Shown here piece by piece: positions 11,560 to 22,497 of a stretch of DNA of 64,000 nucleotides; the first letter of the stretch is position 1, and each line of letters begins with the position of its first letter. The notes under the pieces were generated by a model. That model searched no databases. It worked only from the letters and a program-made list of their open reading frames with translations, and was not told where the DNA came from. A program made the position numbers and the translations under genes. The stretch covers positions 5,270,001-5,334,000 of the forward strand of contig CM057136.1 in the NCBI GenBank assembly GCA_029964075.1, read 5' to 3'. The DNA is from Patiria pectinifera. Its lineage: Eukaryota; Echinodermata; Asteroidea; Valvatida; Asterinidae.

Positions 11560-13124
11560 AATACAGTGACGGCTAACTTATATACACATGTATTTATTAG
11601 GTAATCTGTTAACTTTTTATGTTGACATTTAAAAACTGACCCCTACACCGAGGTACATCAACAAGAATCCTGATCCCCTTCCATCATGCCCATATATCCC
11701 CAACCCTACCTTCAGCCTCCCTTCCTGCCTTGGACAGCGAGCCATGGTGGCTTCGCCGTTCTAGTTTAAACATCATTTCATTCCCAAATGGAGCGGAGAA
11801 TGGGCATATTTTATGTAACGTACGTGGACAAACAATCGGAGTGTAGGCCCTTAGGGATATCCCTGCTCTTGATTCTATTTCAGGTATGTTCGGGTGGGGT
11901 CAGGACGGATTTTTTTTAAATCTTTCGCTCTTTATCGGAGTGGAGAATGGGGGATTTAATTTAACTCCTGACCACAATGTGGGTTTGGGGGTTATTAATT
12001 GCTATCAACAACAATTCCCTTTTTCCCACGACGGCGTGAAAAAGCGCCGTGGGCCTGAGCTCGCTATGTTGGTGGTTTCGTGGGTTGGTAGGTTGGTAGG
12101 TTGGTTGGTTGGTTAGTTTATCGTGGACAGTTTACTCGGCCCATTCTCTCCGGGTGTACGCGTGTATCACAGCTTTGCAAGTGAGTTTCTTTGGAATAAC
12201 ACTGTTTGATAATACTGATGCGCATGCGTCTAATTTGCATATTAGATCACGCCCCATTGCATTGCAAAATTCGCAGTTGTACAGTTCGTGGACTGAGTGA
12301 AGGCTACATGTGATTGCATATATATATACTGTGATTGCATGTAGTACGTGGGTCACTTCAGCGCCAACACCGAGTGACAAGTTTCAAAACAAGGTAAACA
12401 AGTACATGTACATGTATACAAGAGTTACGTAACCTACTATGTATAAAATCTGACACATTCTGTAGGCCTCGGCTAACGGAGATTAGCCTTCCCCGTCTCT
12501 GGCAGCCAGCCGCACCAGATTCTTCCAAGATGTTCTCTCTGCCCTTCAGGCTGCAGCCCCAAGCGACAGACCTGTCCAGTTACGGATGTCATCTGCATAC
12601 TGTCTCTGTGGCCGGCTTGTCCGCCTCTTCCCTGGATGGTATCCAGCAGTCGCCGTTCGTTGTCTTGAGGGAGCCCAGATATTTGAACTGTGCCACACGC
12701 TTGACCTCTGTACCTCCTAGAATGTTATTGTTGGCTGGCTCCCAAATGAACATGGCCTTGGTTTTCTGCCGTTCAGTTTCAGGCAGCGCTCCTTACCAGC
12801 ATTGTCGAGCCTTTCAAGAGCTTGTGCAGGAGTCAGCTGAACCATCTACCAGGAGGACAGTGTCATCAGCATAGCGTATGTTGGTAATTAAGCGGCCTGC
12901 GGTGGAGATGTCGAACTGCTCTAGTTCAGTTTTTCTCGCATCACTTGTTCAGTGTACAGTGTAAGGCGGGACACCAAATATACATTGACCGTTCGCACGT
13001 GCACGCACGGGTTCCTTCCCGTTCTGAACGCCTCCCTCTGTTCCTTTGCGTGCCGAACGGCATTCCGCATGCGTTTCTGATACTGTTCTCTGACGGGCTT
13101 TACTGAGAGGGTTTTGTTATGTTA
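11526..13124 (-). repeat. Right arm of large inverted duplication
   Basis: Reverse complement of 8941-10498. Position sums of mirrored landmarks are 22065 in the outer part and 22023 in the inner part. The right arm therefore has about 42 bp extra, visible near 12043-12085 ('cgccgtgggcctgagctcgc' and following), where the left arm goes straight from the CCAACC run to 'ctttttcacgccg'. A further small difference lies near 10380-10395 versus 11627-11645. The arms are thus very similar but not identical. Confidence 0.93.
12505..12960 (-). pseudogene. Inverted copy of the LINE 3' part
   Basis: Same broken reverse-transcriptase remnant as 9105-9560, on the minus strand, with YADD at 12862-12873. 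It exists because of the inverted duplication rather than an independent insertion: the flanking insertion-element end (GTTCGCACGTGC region, about 12985-13050) is duplicated along with it. Confidence 0.85.
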
Positions 13125-13704
13125 GGCGAGATCCGCGAGGCGAGATCCGCGAGGCGAGATCCGCGAGGCGAGATCCGCGAGGCGAGATCCGCGAGGCGAG
13201 ATCCGCGAGGCGAGATCCGCGAGGCGAGATCCGTGAGGCGAGATCCGCCACGCGAGATCCGCCACGCGAGATCCGCGAGGCGAGATCCGCGAGGCGAGAT
13301 CCGCGAGGCGAGATCCGCGAGGCGAGATCCGCGAGGCGAGATCCGCGAGGCGAGATCCGCGAGGCGAGATCCGCGAGGCGAGATCCGCGAGGCGAGATCC
13401 GCGAGGCGAGATCCGCGAGGCGAGATCCGCGAGGCGAGATCCGCGAGGCGAGATCCGCGAGGCGAGATCCGCCACGCGAGATCCGCCACGCGAGATCCGC
13501 GAGGCGAGATCCGCGAGGCGAGATCCGCGAGGCGCGAGGCGAGATCCGCGAGGCGCGAGGCGAGATCCGCGAGGCGCCACGCGAGATCCGCGAGGCGCGA
13601 GGCGAGATCCGCGAGGCGCGACACGAGATCCGCGAGGCGCGACGCGAGATCCGCGAGGCGCGACGCGAGATCCGCCACGCGAGATCCGCCACGCGAGATG
13701 GCAG
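13125..13704 (+). repeat. 14-bp GC-rich minisatellite array (second block)
   Basis: Forty or so tandem copies of the unit GCGAGGCGAGATCC, with the same GCCACGCGAGATCC variant as in the central palindrome and a degraded right end (GCGCGAGGCGAGATCC, GCGCGACGCGAGATCC). It ends with 'agatggcagatatagaacac' exactly like the right end of the central element (11534-11556). It begins at the base where inverted-arm homology ends (13124/13125), so it looks like one half of another copy of the palindromic element, or a rearrangement product. Confidence 0.9.
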
Positions 13705-13869
13705 ATATAGAACACCATAATTATGGGGGAGTTTTCCATTGTTAGGGTAATTAGGACCCAGTTGTGGATTTTTGCAGCCCCAACAGTGTCTTCTGGTCCC
13801 CATACTTGTATTACCATGGGAAAACTCTTGTGTAGTCGCCACAAATGCAGAACAAGAATGGGTATACAT

Positions 13870-14535
13870 GTACATGTAGACACAGCACCATCACCACCTC
13901 CCCCAAACCTTACCCCATCCCAAAACCTTACCCCATCCCCAACTCCCTCCCCCCCCCCACCCAACCCCCTACCCACACCCATTCCATCCTCCCCTAACAA
14001 TCCCCACCCTATCACCTACACAACCCAACCCCACCCAAACTCCAATCCCTATCTCCTTCCCCCTCCCCTGACCCATACCCTCCCCTACCCCAACCCCCTA
14101 CACCCACCTACCCTATCTTCCCTTATCTGTCCTTACCCACCCTACACATCCCCACCCTAACCCTTACTCGAATTCCAATATCCCGCCCACCCTATTCCTC
14201 CACCCATACATCCCCACCTGACCCCATGTAACCCCTCCCCTTATCCAACCCCTACAACAACCCATCCCTACCCATCCCTACCCATCCCCAACCCAACCCC
14301 TACTCCGATCCTATATCCCGCCCCCTGCCCAATCCCCTCCTAACCCAACCCCTACATCCATGCCCATCCTCTCCCTACCTGTCTCCCCCTACCTGTCTCT
14401 CCCTACCTGTTCCCACCCCACCCCTACAAATCCCCACCCCACCCAAACCCAGTATTCCAACCCCTCTCCCCACCCCAACCCACCCCGCCCTACCCATCCT
14501 AGCTCCCCTACCCCATCCCTACTCCAACCCATAAA
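13870..14535 (+). repeat. C-rich, nearly G-free low-complexity tract
   Basis: About 660 bp composed mostly of CCCC, CCCA, CCTA and ACCC words ('ccccaccctaaccctta', 'ctccctacctgtctcccc') with very few guanines on the plus strand. The complementary strand is rich in GGG/GGGG runs and would have high G-quadruplex potential. A few CCCTAA-like words occur, but there is no regular telomeric repeat. The one open frame (13723-14160, proline-rich) is a composition effect. Confidence 0.85.
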
Positions 14536-15685
14536 CTAAAAGATCAAACCAGAAGCTCATGCACATCCCCAAAATGCATAGTGTACATGTACATGTTATT
14601 TCGGTATACACACACGTACATGTTATACCAGTATACATGTACATGTAGCAATTAAAAACTTTAACATTTCCTTGAATTAAAATTCTTCAATGAAATCATA
14701 AAATTTACTGCAATGATATGAACCTAACTGAAGTTATAAAGATGATACATGACAACTGCATTTAATTTTTTTACCCAAGTTAACTAGAACCAAAAACTTC
14801 AACATTTTTATCGGAACGCGGACGGACGGACGTCCGTCGGAACGCACTGACAAACGGACGGAAATTGGTATTACATAGGCTCGCATCTGATTCGCAGCTC
14901 GCAAAAAATATTCCTCAGGCCAAAAAAAAAAAGTTTCCAGTTTCTGGTATGGAGCTTGCCCCAAAAGTGGTGCGGCGATGCAGCTTTTTTTTTCCCTCTT
15001 ATTTTATTTTTCTTCAAATGTCGGCTGATGTTGCAGATGACGCTTCGATCCCCTTAAAACTCTCAAAAATATCCTTCGGAGTGGAGCTTGAGGTGACCTT
15101 AGTAAGGCTACAATATAGCGGGCGCCCTTAAGATACCATGTAGAGCTGTCACCTAATTATCATATGTTAATAAGCCCAGAACTAGGCATGCTGGGATATC
15201 TTTTAAGATGGCTGCCAGTCACGTTGGACTGCGCAATAGTCGTAGCCTTGTTGCCATTTTGTGATTGGACGATGAACGACATTCGTTTGATGGTGTCTTC
15301 ATATCTCCAGTGCGAGTAGCTGCAAGCGCGGTCGCAAGTAGCGCTGCCTATGCACCCGGGATCCGCACTCAGTATACAAAACTTTCAGAATCATTTTAGT
15401 GACGGTCTGTTTTCATAAATGAACATCATAAAGAAAATAGATTTCCAATTTCCCAAATGATCTTTAATTACATCTTGAGATCGTTTAGACACAACCCCAT
15501 AAATGCATGAAAGTGAATACGGAATTGAAGTGTTAAGTAATTAGTTCTTCCGGTCGCATCTTCAGTCCTTTTTACTTATATTAAGGAGGATTTTTAAAAA
15601 CTTTTAACTCTCTTTTAAAATTAAAACAATGATTGAAAAGCAAAGCAGGGATCAATTTAATACACATAATATGTACATAAAATTT
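14536..15685. other. No gene seen; ACATGTAC motifs and a GGAC palindrome
   Basis: Contains 'acatgtacatgt' motifs (14583-14650), a palindromic 'cggacggacgtccgtcgg' region (about 14819-14840) and otherwise unremarkable AT-rich sequence up to the left end of the DIRS element. Confidence 0.4.
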
Positions 15686-15866
15686 CCCCCCCCACAGAAG
15701 TGTGGGACGAGTCTACGAGTGATACTTACCCAAATAGCTACTACATATGCATATTTATTCAGCCGACAGGCTCAAACGCTAAAAGATTTAATCAACCACC
15801 GAGCGCCCTCTCGGGGCCTACCCATTATGCTACGTCATGAATCCGCCATTATACTTCCTCTTTTTT
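15686..15866 (-). repeat. DIRS 3' inverted terminal repeat
   Basis: Begins with a C run and 'acagaagtgtgggacgagtc', then 'ttacccaaatagctactaca' and the 140-bp block shared inverted with the right end. The first ~45 bp have no counterpart at the right end but are complementary to the internal region at 15929-15975. Non-identical outer ends of the two ITRs are a known feature of DIRS elements. Confidence 0.88.
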
Positions 15867-15928
15867 CTCGCGCACTAAAGGTGAAAAACCATCGTAACGC
15901 GAGCCGAGAGTGGGGAGGAGGGCGGGAA

Positions 15929-16030
15929 GCTATTTGGGTAAGTATCACTCGTAGACTCGTCCCACACTTTTGTGGGGGGGGGGAGTCTACTTCATTCACT
16001 TACCCAAATAGCTACTACATATGCATAGAG
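15929..16030 (-). repeat. DIRS internal complementary region
   Basis: The first half (15929-15975) is the reverse complement of the left outermost sequence (15694-15741). The second half (15984-16027, 'agtctacttcattcacttac' onward) matches the outermost sequence of the right ITR in reverse complement (about 22452-22497). One short region therefore bridges both ends, as in DIRS-1, where it templates joining of the ends into a circular intermediate (established model). Confidence 0.85.
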
Positions 16031-16160
16031 TGGCACCGACAACCGGTGGCTGGGTAGGCGAGACGCCCTGAAATCAAATGGTTAAACAACAGTATATAGA
16101 TATATATACATAATGATTTAGACCATTTAGATTGAATATACATGTAAATGTATTACCTGC

Positions 16161-17335
16161 TTAGTTAGTCTCCTGGTCAGGCCGGGAAGGACTACTGCGC
16201 AGGGTAGGGTTCGTAGACGAGGACTGGTGTTGTGTCAGTACCGTCTTCCCCGTGTTCCCTCCAGTCTGGAGTACGTCACGTAGGTAGCAGGATGTGAATG
16301 TCGTGGCAGACTTCCAGCATGCTGCTTGAGAGATCTCTGAGATAGGGACCCCTAAAAATGCCCAGGACGCCGCTACAGCGCCAGACGTCATGGGCTCGGA
16401 CAAGGCCTTGGACAGAAGCGTCCCTTTTGGATGGCCAGTCCGCATTAGCGAATTTGATAGCAGCTACTACCCAACGCGCAATGGTGTCCCTTGAGGCGGG
16501 GCCATGTGGCTTTATGGTTGTAATAAAGAGCTGCATGCATTTATCCCTGAGTGACTTGGTGCATGCCAGATACCATTTTAGATGCGCACCGGGCACCATA
16601 ATTTGTCTGAGGGAATAGAGGAGGTCGACTCTATTTTTGGGAGGAAAATATCAGGAGGGCTGAAACTTGCCGTCTGATTTTTCGTCAGGAAGGACGCCTT
16701 TGGGATCAGGCGAACCCCACCTGGTTCCCAGCGGATATGTCCCGAATCTAAAGTCAGCGCATGGATCTCGCTGCTCCGCCTAGCGGTAGCCGCGAGCAGG
16801 AAGGCCAACTTTATAGATACATTAATGAGGGGTGCTTGGCCCAAGGGCTCGTATGGAGCCTTGGCCAACATGTTCAGGACCTGACCTAGATCCCAGGATG
16901 GGACCAGTTTCCAGATTTTAGGTCTCTCGTTGAACATTCCCCGAAGTAGGTTAGTGATTGCAACATTAGAGGAGATAGATGAGCCATCAGCGAAGCCCTT
17001 GTGAACCGCTGCTATGGCTGATCGATAATCTCGTATCGTTCCTACTGACAAATTGGCTCTGAACAATGACAGTAGGAATTCTGAACAATGGCTTAAAGAA
17101 GCACAGAGCGGATCCACAGCCTGTTCTGTGCACCACCTACTATAATGTCGTAGTCGACTGTCATAGATTTGTCGTGTTGAGAGACGACGTCCCTTTGCGG
17201 CCAGAGTTGCAGCGTCTTCAGAAAGACCTGCTGCTCGGTAGGCACACTTGACAGTGGCCAGCACGCTAAGTGGAGATCTCCCGGAGATGGGTGTCGGAAC
17301 CGGGACTGAGATTGAACGAGTAGGTCGTGACGATC
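16161..17335 (-). pseudogene. DIRS tyrosine recombinase (broken)
   Basis: The N-terminal SAM-like part starts near 'VLATVKCAYRAAGLSEDAAT' (about 17260) and includes 'STRQIYDSRLRHYSRWC'. The catalytic domain has the first arginine in 'ATARRSSEIHAL' (about 16755-16790). The H-x-x-R region is at 'RAHDV' (His codon 16390-16392), and the nucleophile tyrosine is in 'FTSCYLRDV' (Tyr codon 16284-16286). The frame breaks near 16600 and again at 16375-16385, directly at the H-x-x-R motif, where the spacing is H-D-V-W-R instead of H-x-x-R. The upstream part of the same frame (to 18098) overlaps the RNase H frame, as is usual in DIRS elements. Not functional as it stands. Confidence 0.88.
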
Positions 17336-18245
17336 TGGGAGGATTAGAGGGGAGCCCACTAGGAGCCTCACCAGTCGCTGAAACCAGGGCTGACGCGGCC
17401 AAAAGGGGGCGATCAGCAGGATCTTGCACCTGTCTCTCTCCAGTTTCCCGATGACCTTTGTAAGGATTGAGATTGGAGGGAAGGCGTAAGCGAACATGTT
17501 TGTCCACTCTATTGATAGTGCGTCCGAGGCCCATGCATGAGGATGATGGGCTCTCGAGCAGAACACCGGGAGCTGAGTGTTGACCGCTGAGGCGAACAGG
17601 TCTATGTGTGGACGACCTAGGATCGAGAAGATCTGACGTACGATCCTCCTGTTCAATGACCACTCTGTGGGAACTACTTTGCCCCTGGAGAGAGAGTCCG
17701 CTATGTCGTTTTCCGCACCAGGAATGTGAATGGCACGTAGATCGACTTTGTGTCTGATTAGCCACTGAAACATTTCCCAAGTCCGGTAGCACAACTGGGG
17801 TGATCTTGTACCGCCCTGTTTGTTGATATATGCTACCACTGTCGTGTTGTCGGTCTTGATTAGAACAGACCGACCCACTACGTCTGCTTGAAAGTGGTGT
17901 AGGGTATTGACTACAGCCTGGAGTTCTAGAACATTGATATGTAGGGACCGAGTGTTGTCGTCCCAAGTGCCTGCAGCTTGTCGAGGGGGAAGGGAGGCTC
18001 CCCAGCCCTCGTTGGAGGCGTCGGTGGAAATTATGACGTGAGGATCCCCTCTGGGGAAGCTCCGTCCGCACCGAATGTTCTGTTCCAATAGCCACCACCG
18101 AAGGTGTGGCCGAATGACATCGTCGATCGAGACCAAAAGAGAGATCGGATCTGTCTTTGGTCTGTAATGTGCCAGAAGATGCATTTGTAAAGGACGATCC
18201 TCAGTCTGCACCATGGAACCAGGTCCACTAAGCTGGCCATGAACC
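17093..18245 (-). pseudogene. DIRS RNase H domain and C-terminal extension
   Basis: The frame on the minus strand contains 'VIISTDASNEGWGASL' (first catalytic Asp), 'INVLELQAVVNTL' (Glu), 'LIKTDNTTVVAYINKQGG' (Asp) and 'IPGAENDIADSLSR' (final Asp region). This is a full RNase H signature of the DIRS type. After it comes a region with 'PHIDLFASAVNTQLPVFCSR' and 'PPISILTKVIGKL', typical of DIRS pol C-termini. It overlaps the recombinase frame for about 1 kb. The link upstream to the reverse transcriptase is frameshifted near 18240-18300. Confidence 0.88.
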
Positions 18246-18254
18246 CTATAAGTT

Positions 18255-19334
18255 TCAGCCAAGCTCGGGCTGGAGCGACTTGAACGGATAGGAAAAGTTT
18301 GACGCACTTCCGCAGGCTGGTAACACGCTCCCTGTGGGGACGGCTATGCCCTGCGTAAATCGATCTCTGCTCCCAGGAAAGTGATTTCCTGGGACGGGAT
18401 TAGGTGGGACTTCTTCGTTGATGATGAAGCCTAGCCCGTTGTCAACGTATAAGTATCCCTCAAATTCTGAGCAGTCTGGCCTTCTGATTTTCCCACTATC
18501 AGCCAGTCGTCGAGATACATAAAAATCATTATGTTTTCGCCGGAGACGTGATGCAACTGCCCGCACAACCCTGGTGAACACTCTTGGCGAGGTTGATAGC
18601 CCGAAGGGAAGGGCAGTGAACTCGTAAGTGCGCTCCTGATACCGAAAACGCAGGAATCGGGAGTGCTCTTGGAAGATGGGGACGTGTAGGTATGCGTCTT
18701 TTAGGTCTAATGACGCTCCCCACGCTGGTGTGGGTAATGACTCTAGAACTACATGGAGATTTTCCATTCGGAAACGTTTGGGTCTGACAAACTTGTTGAG
18801 CAGTTTCAGATTGATTATCGGCCGCCATTCGCCCGCCGCCTTCTTTGGTGTTAGAAAGAAGGAGGACAGGAAGCCTGTGAACTGCTCCATTGGTGGCACC
18901 AGGCGGACCGCTCTCTTCTCGATGAGGGATGAGATCTCTTGCTCGAGAGCTAATCGTTTGTCTGTGTTTGCCGGAACCGGTGTTTCGCGAACACATATTT
19001 CCGACGGAGGGGTGCTTGTAAATTCTAGTTGATAGCCGTGGCTGACTATAGAAAGCACCCATGCGTCGGAGGTGATCTCTCTCCAGGGCCCTACGAAATT
19101 TCTGAGACGACCCCCGACGGGCCCCAGTGTCGGGGTCGGCTCGGTAGGGGCGTCACCGCCGCCACCCAGAGCGGGGGGCGGATTGCCCACCGCCACGTCC
19201 CCGGCCGCTAAATTGGCGTGCAGGGGCAGAGTAGGGGCGTGGAGCTGAAACCATTGCACCAGCTGATGCCTTGGCCGTCTGTTGGCGAAAAGGCTTGAAC
19301 GGTTTCTTAAGGGCAGGGCGAAACGAGGGAGCAC
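18255..19334 (-). pseudogene. DIRS reverse transcriptase (frameshifted)
   Basis: Recognisable motifs are 'GFLSSFFLTPKKAAGEWRPI' (fingers), 'LDLKDAYLHVPI' (first catalytic Asp) and 'FTALPFGLSTSPRVFTR'. The YLDDW catalytic box is at 18503-18517 but in a different frame from the preceding palm, because of a shift near 18537. The frame returns near 18450 ('GLGFIINEE') and shifts again near 18405. At least three indels break this domain. The upstream part of the open frame overlaps the end of gag (19153-19334). Confidence 0.9.
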
Positions 19335-21197
19335 CCTTCGTTGCCTTCTTCCCAGAGAACTTGGGCTTGTTAGTGGCTGAAGGCTTCTTCAAGCTCAGTT
19401 TGTCTGCTGTCTCCATTTGTTTGGCCTCAACTTCCAGAACTTCCTGGAATTTGCCTCCGAAAAGGTCTTTGCCCATAAGAGGAAGGTCTTCTAACTTCTT
19501 CTTAGCGCCTTTGTGTGGTATGTAAAGTGCATCCATCACATTAGTCCTACGCGACTTGGCAGACAGGATAGAGATTCTCGTAAATTGGTCTAGAGAGAAA
19601 CGGAGTATTTCGTCCAGACATCGGAAGGCTGCTGCTAACATATCGGCTGGAATTTGTGAATCTTCCTCACATGCGCAGACAATATATTCAGATAACAGAA
19701 GTAAAAAGGCGCTTGTTTGCGAGCCAAATCTAGCCGCCTCATCGACCTTCTTCATTGTATCCTCCATCTTTGTTCTAGTCTTATCAACAAATATTGACTT
19801 GGTCGGGGCTTTGCCGCTATCTCCAGTCAATTTGTCCTTGGCCGTATCCGGAATAGAAGGAACCGTAAAGAAATCGTTTCGGTCCTTTTCTGGAAATTGG
19901 AAATAGGCTGCCGACCTTTTGTTGAAAGCCGTCCATTTCTTTGAATCGGCGATGCGTTGTATGCGATCGGCGCATAAGCAATCCACCGGCATAGTTGGGA
20001 AAGCTGGATCCCGAGGTTCCTCCACGCCGGTCCGGCGTTTGAAAGAACGACGGGTGGTCTCTGGTTTACTGCTCTCTGGTAGTTGCAGTACCCGAACCAT
20101 ATCTCTTTGAACCAGCCTCAGCTGAGTCTCAAATGGCGAAAAATTGCCAGGGTCAGTGGCCTCATCATCCCCAGAGCGCTCATCTTGTGAGTGAGTGGAA
20201 GGGGGGTGAGTATCATCGACATCTATGTCAGGAGCATCTTGAATAGAAGTGCCCAAATTCATAGATGGGTGTAAGGAAATTCCCGCCTGTGATCTCGGGG
20301 GCGCCCAATCGCGGCCCGGAGTAGGTGGATTATCTGAGCAGACACTGATGGCAACCCCAGGATCTGGGGGCCCAGTGTGTTCCCCTCTCATCCCGCCCGA
20401 AATAGGCAGGATTGCGCCCGGATCCGGCCGGATCGGACCCGGATCCGGCCGGATCACACCCGGATCCGGCAGAATTAGACCCGGATTTGGGTCTGGAAAT
20501 GTGGCCGCCGGGAGTGACCTCTGAGTCACCGCCGTTGGGGCCGATCTCCATTGTTGTTGTTTAGTGAGGGCTGCTAGCGAAACGTTGATGTCCTGGAAAG
20601 CTTTTAGAAAGATTTCTGTGGATACACCTTTGTTTTTCTTTTTCCGATGCGTCGACTTGCGGGGGGAATCCCCTGAAGAAGACGGCGCGGCCTTGTGTTT
20701 CCTTTTCTTGCTTGGGTGACTTGATTCACTGGATGAAAACTCCGATAATATCCTGGGAATTCCGGAGCATTGATCAAAGAATGATGTTGACTGCGAGTCC
20801 GTGGCCCGAATTGGGGGAGGAGGCAAATCAGTCACCGCGAGTCCTGCCCATTCCGCACGGGTGGAAGCAGGATGCTCGGAGTGCGATGAACTCGCAGACG
20901 GGGCCGGTGAGGATTGAATCCTTTTACCGCTCCGTGACTGGTCGTCCCCGAGAGTTGCTGGAGCCAGCAGACCGGGGGGACGAGGCGAAGAAATTCCCGT
21001 GAAACTACGGGAAATCGACGCCGGGTTGCTAGGTGACGCCGATGGTCTGGAGACCGGAGGCGTGATCGAGCGACTATTGGTCCCTTTTGGGTCTTACCCT
21101 TGGGACCGCCGGTGGCCTTTGATGCGGCCTTTTTAACCGCGGAACCCTTACGGCTGGTCGCCTGGGGGGCCGTGGTTACACGGGGAGTTTTATCCAT
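19153..21197 (-). pseudogene. DIRS gag-like protein (one frame break)
   Basis: The likely start is the ATG at 21195-21197 ('MDKTPRVTTAPQATSRKG', lysine-rich); a second ATG lies seven codons upstream (21216-21218). The frame shifts between about 21000 and 21095, then runs open to 19153. The main body is Ser/Pro/Lys-rich with a basic patch 'KKRKHKAAPSSSGDSPRK'. A Pro/Asp/Gly repeat follows (about 20395-20485, 'RPDPGPIRPDPGAI'), then a charged C-terminal half with 'FRCLDEILRFSLDQF'. The end is Gly/Arg-rich ('RQFSGRGRGGGQ'). Position and composition fit DIRS ORF1; I see no zinc knuckle. Confidence 0.8.
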
Positions 21198-21259
21198 GGT
21201 ATCCTCACGGTGTTCCATACCGTAGGACGTATGTCTGATGCCGGTCAAAAACGTGTAAC

Positions 21260-21850
21260 ACGGGATGACCGTTACAGACAACGGCGATGTCCCTGCGTGG
21301 GGACTCACTGCTATCTCGTCTTTTCGTACTATTGTACTACTGAGATGTATGCAGTTGAGAACGGCCGGGGGGAAAGGAACGACCGCTGGTCGTTGTACCC
21401 CACGGAATTTCTCTTTACACGCCCGGCGAGGCGGCCGAGGGAAGTGAACGGCCAGCGGCCGATATACCCACGAATATCTCCCCGCTATCTCGTTTGTCAC
21501 CGCACTACCGAGATAGCTTAGGACGGCGAGGGGCAGGGAACGACCTCTGTCGATATACCCAACGAAACATCCTCTTCTAGCTTACTAGCTCCCCGAGCTA
21601 GCTGAAACAGTCAGGGGGGAAGGGAACGACCTCTGTCGATATACCCCCACTGTACTTGTCTCGCTAGGCCCTAGCTCACCGCGAGCTTAGGGGAAACGAA
21701 CGGAGAACAGGGAACGGCCGAAACCGCTATATTCTTCGAAACGTTTCGCTAGTCCCCTGAACGGCCGAAAGTCTGACTTCCGGAACAGGGGCCCCACGTG
21801 TGGGGCGACTAGCAGACCTTGTGGAGAATAACCACACTTCTCTCCGGGGA
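21260..21850 (-). repeat. DIRS 5' untranslated region with degenerate subrepeats
   Basis: Four or five imperfect repeats of about 80-110 bp, each with a 'gaacgacc..ctg(g)tcg' phrase followed by 'atatacccacg'-like text (near 21378, 21440, 21540, 21625, 21705). GC-rich. Subrepeats upstream of gag often contain promoter material; that role is inference here. Confidence 0.6.
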
Positions 21851-22340
21851 TATACGACGCACTGTCTCTCCTAAAGGTCTTTACGGATTTCTATGGAGTC
21901 ATAAACTAAATGCACTTCTTTTTTTTTCTTTTTTTTAACAAGAAATATTATTATTAGATAACTGTACAACAGAAATAATAATAATAACTCAGGAAAGCCG
22001 ACTCGGCTAAAATGGGATTGCACTTGATCCCAAAGGGAGAACCCACGATGCCTACCCGGCACTGGGCTAGTCCCGCGGTGCCGACCTGGCCTGCCGCACG
22101 TGGTGTCAGACAAAGGCTGAAAAACCTGCTACGTTACGTGCAAGAAAAACGAAAGCAAAATGACTCCAAAATCACTCCAAATGAGAACTACTTAACTCAA
22201 ACCAAACTCAACAGATTCTACACAACTCACTTGGTTGATAAATTCTATAAAACAGAAACTCTTAAAGCGAAAATCGTACAAAAACTCGTCAAAAGGCGAG
22301 AGCAAAAATATTTGCTTCTGCACGATGCCGTCGCTAAGAA

Positions 22341-22497
22341 AAAAGAGGAAGTATAATGGCGGATTCATGACGTAGCATAATGGGTAGGCCCCGAGAGGGC
22401 GCTCGGTGGTTGATTAAATCTTTTAGCGTTTGAGCCTGTCGGCTGAATAAATATGCATATGTAGTAGCTATTTGGGTAAGTGAATGAAGTAGACTTG
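22341..22497 (-). repeat. DIRS 5' inverted terminal repeat
   Basis: Reverse complement of 15728-15866 with no differences that I can see over the main block. Its outermost 15 bp (end near 22497, 'gaatgaagtagactt') match the second half of the internal complementary region. Confidence 0.88.

Larger units (their letters stand above)
15686..22497 (-). mobile_element. DIRS-like tyrosine-recombinase retrotransposon, near full length but frameshifted
   Basis: About 6.8 kb, transcribed leftwards. Order on the minus strand: 5' ITR (right end), untranslated repeats, gag, reverse transcriptase, RNase H, tyrosine recombinase, internal complementary region, 3' ITR. About 140 bp at the left (15728-15866) are repeated inverted at the right (22341-22482), including 'cgacaggctcaaacgctaaa' and 'gagcgccctctcgg'. 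Such elements use a tyrosine recombinase rather than an integrase and give no target duplication. Several frameshifts make this copy non-autonomous. Confidence 0.92.

Noticed and set aside
10462..11569. Several overlapping long frames with Arg/Ala/Asp/Glu repeats on both strands
   Set aside because: The 14-bp unit contains no stop in any frame, so all six frames are open; no start context, splice site or composition argues for a protein.
13100..14160. Long frames over the second 14-bp array and a proline-rich frame in the C-rich tract
   Set aside because: Both are composition effects of repeats.
16600..20835. Plus-strand frames opposite the DIRS genes
   Set aside because: They are antisense shadows of gag, reverse transcriptase and recombinase.
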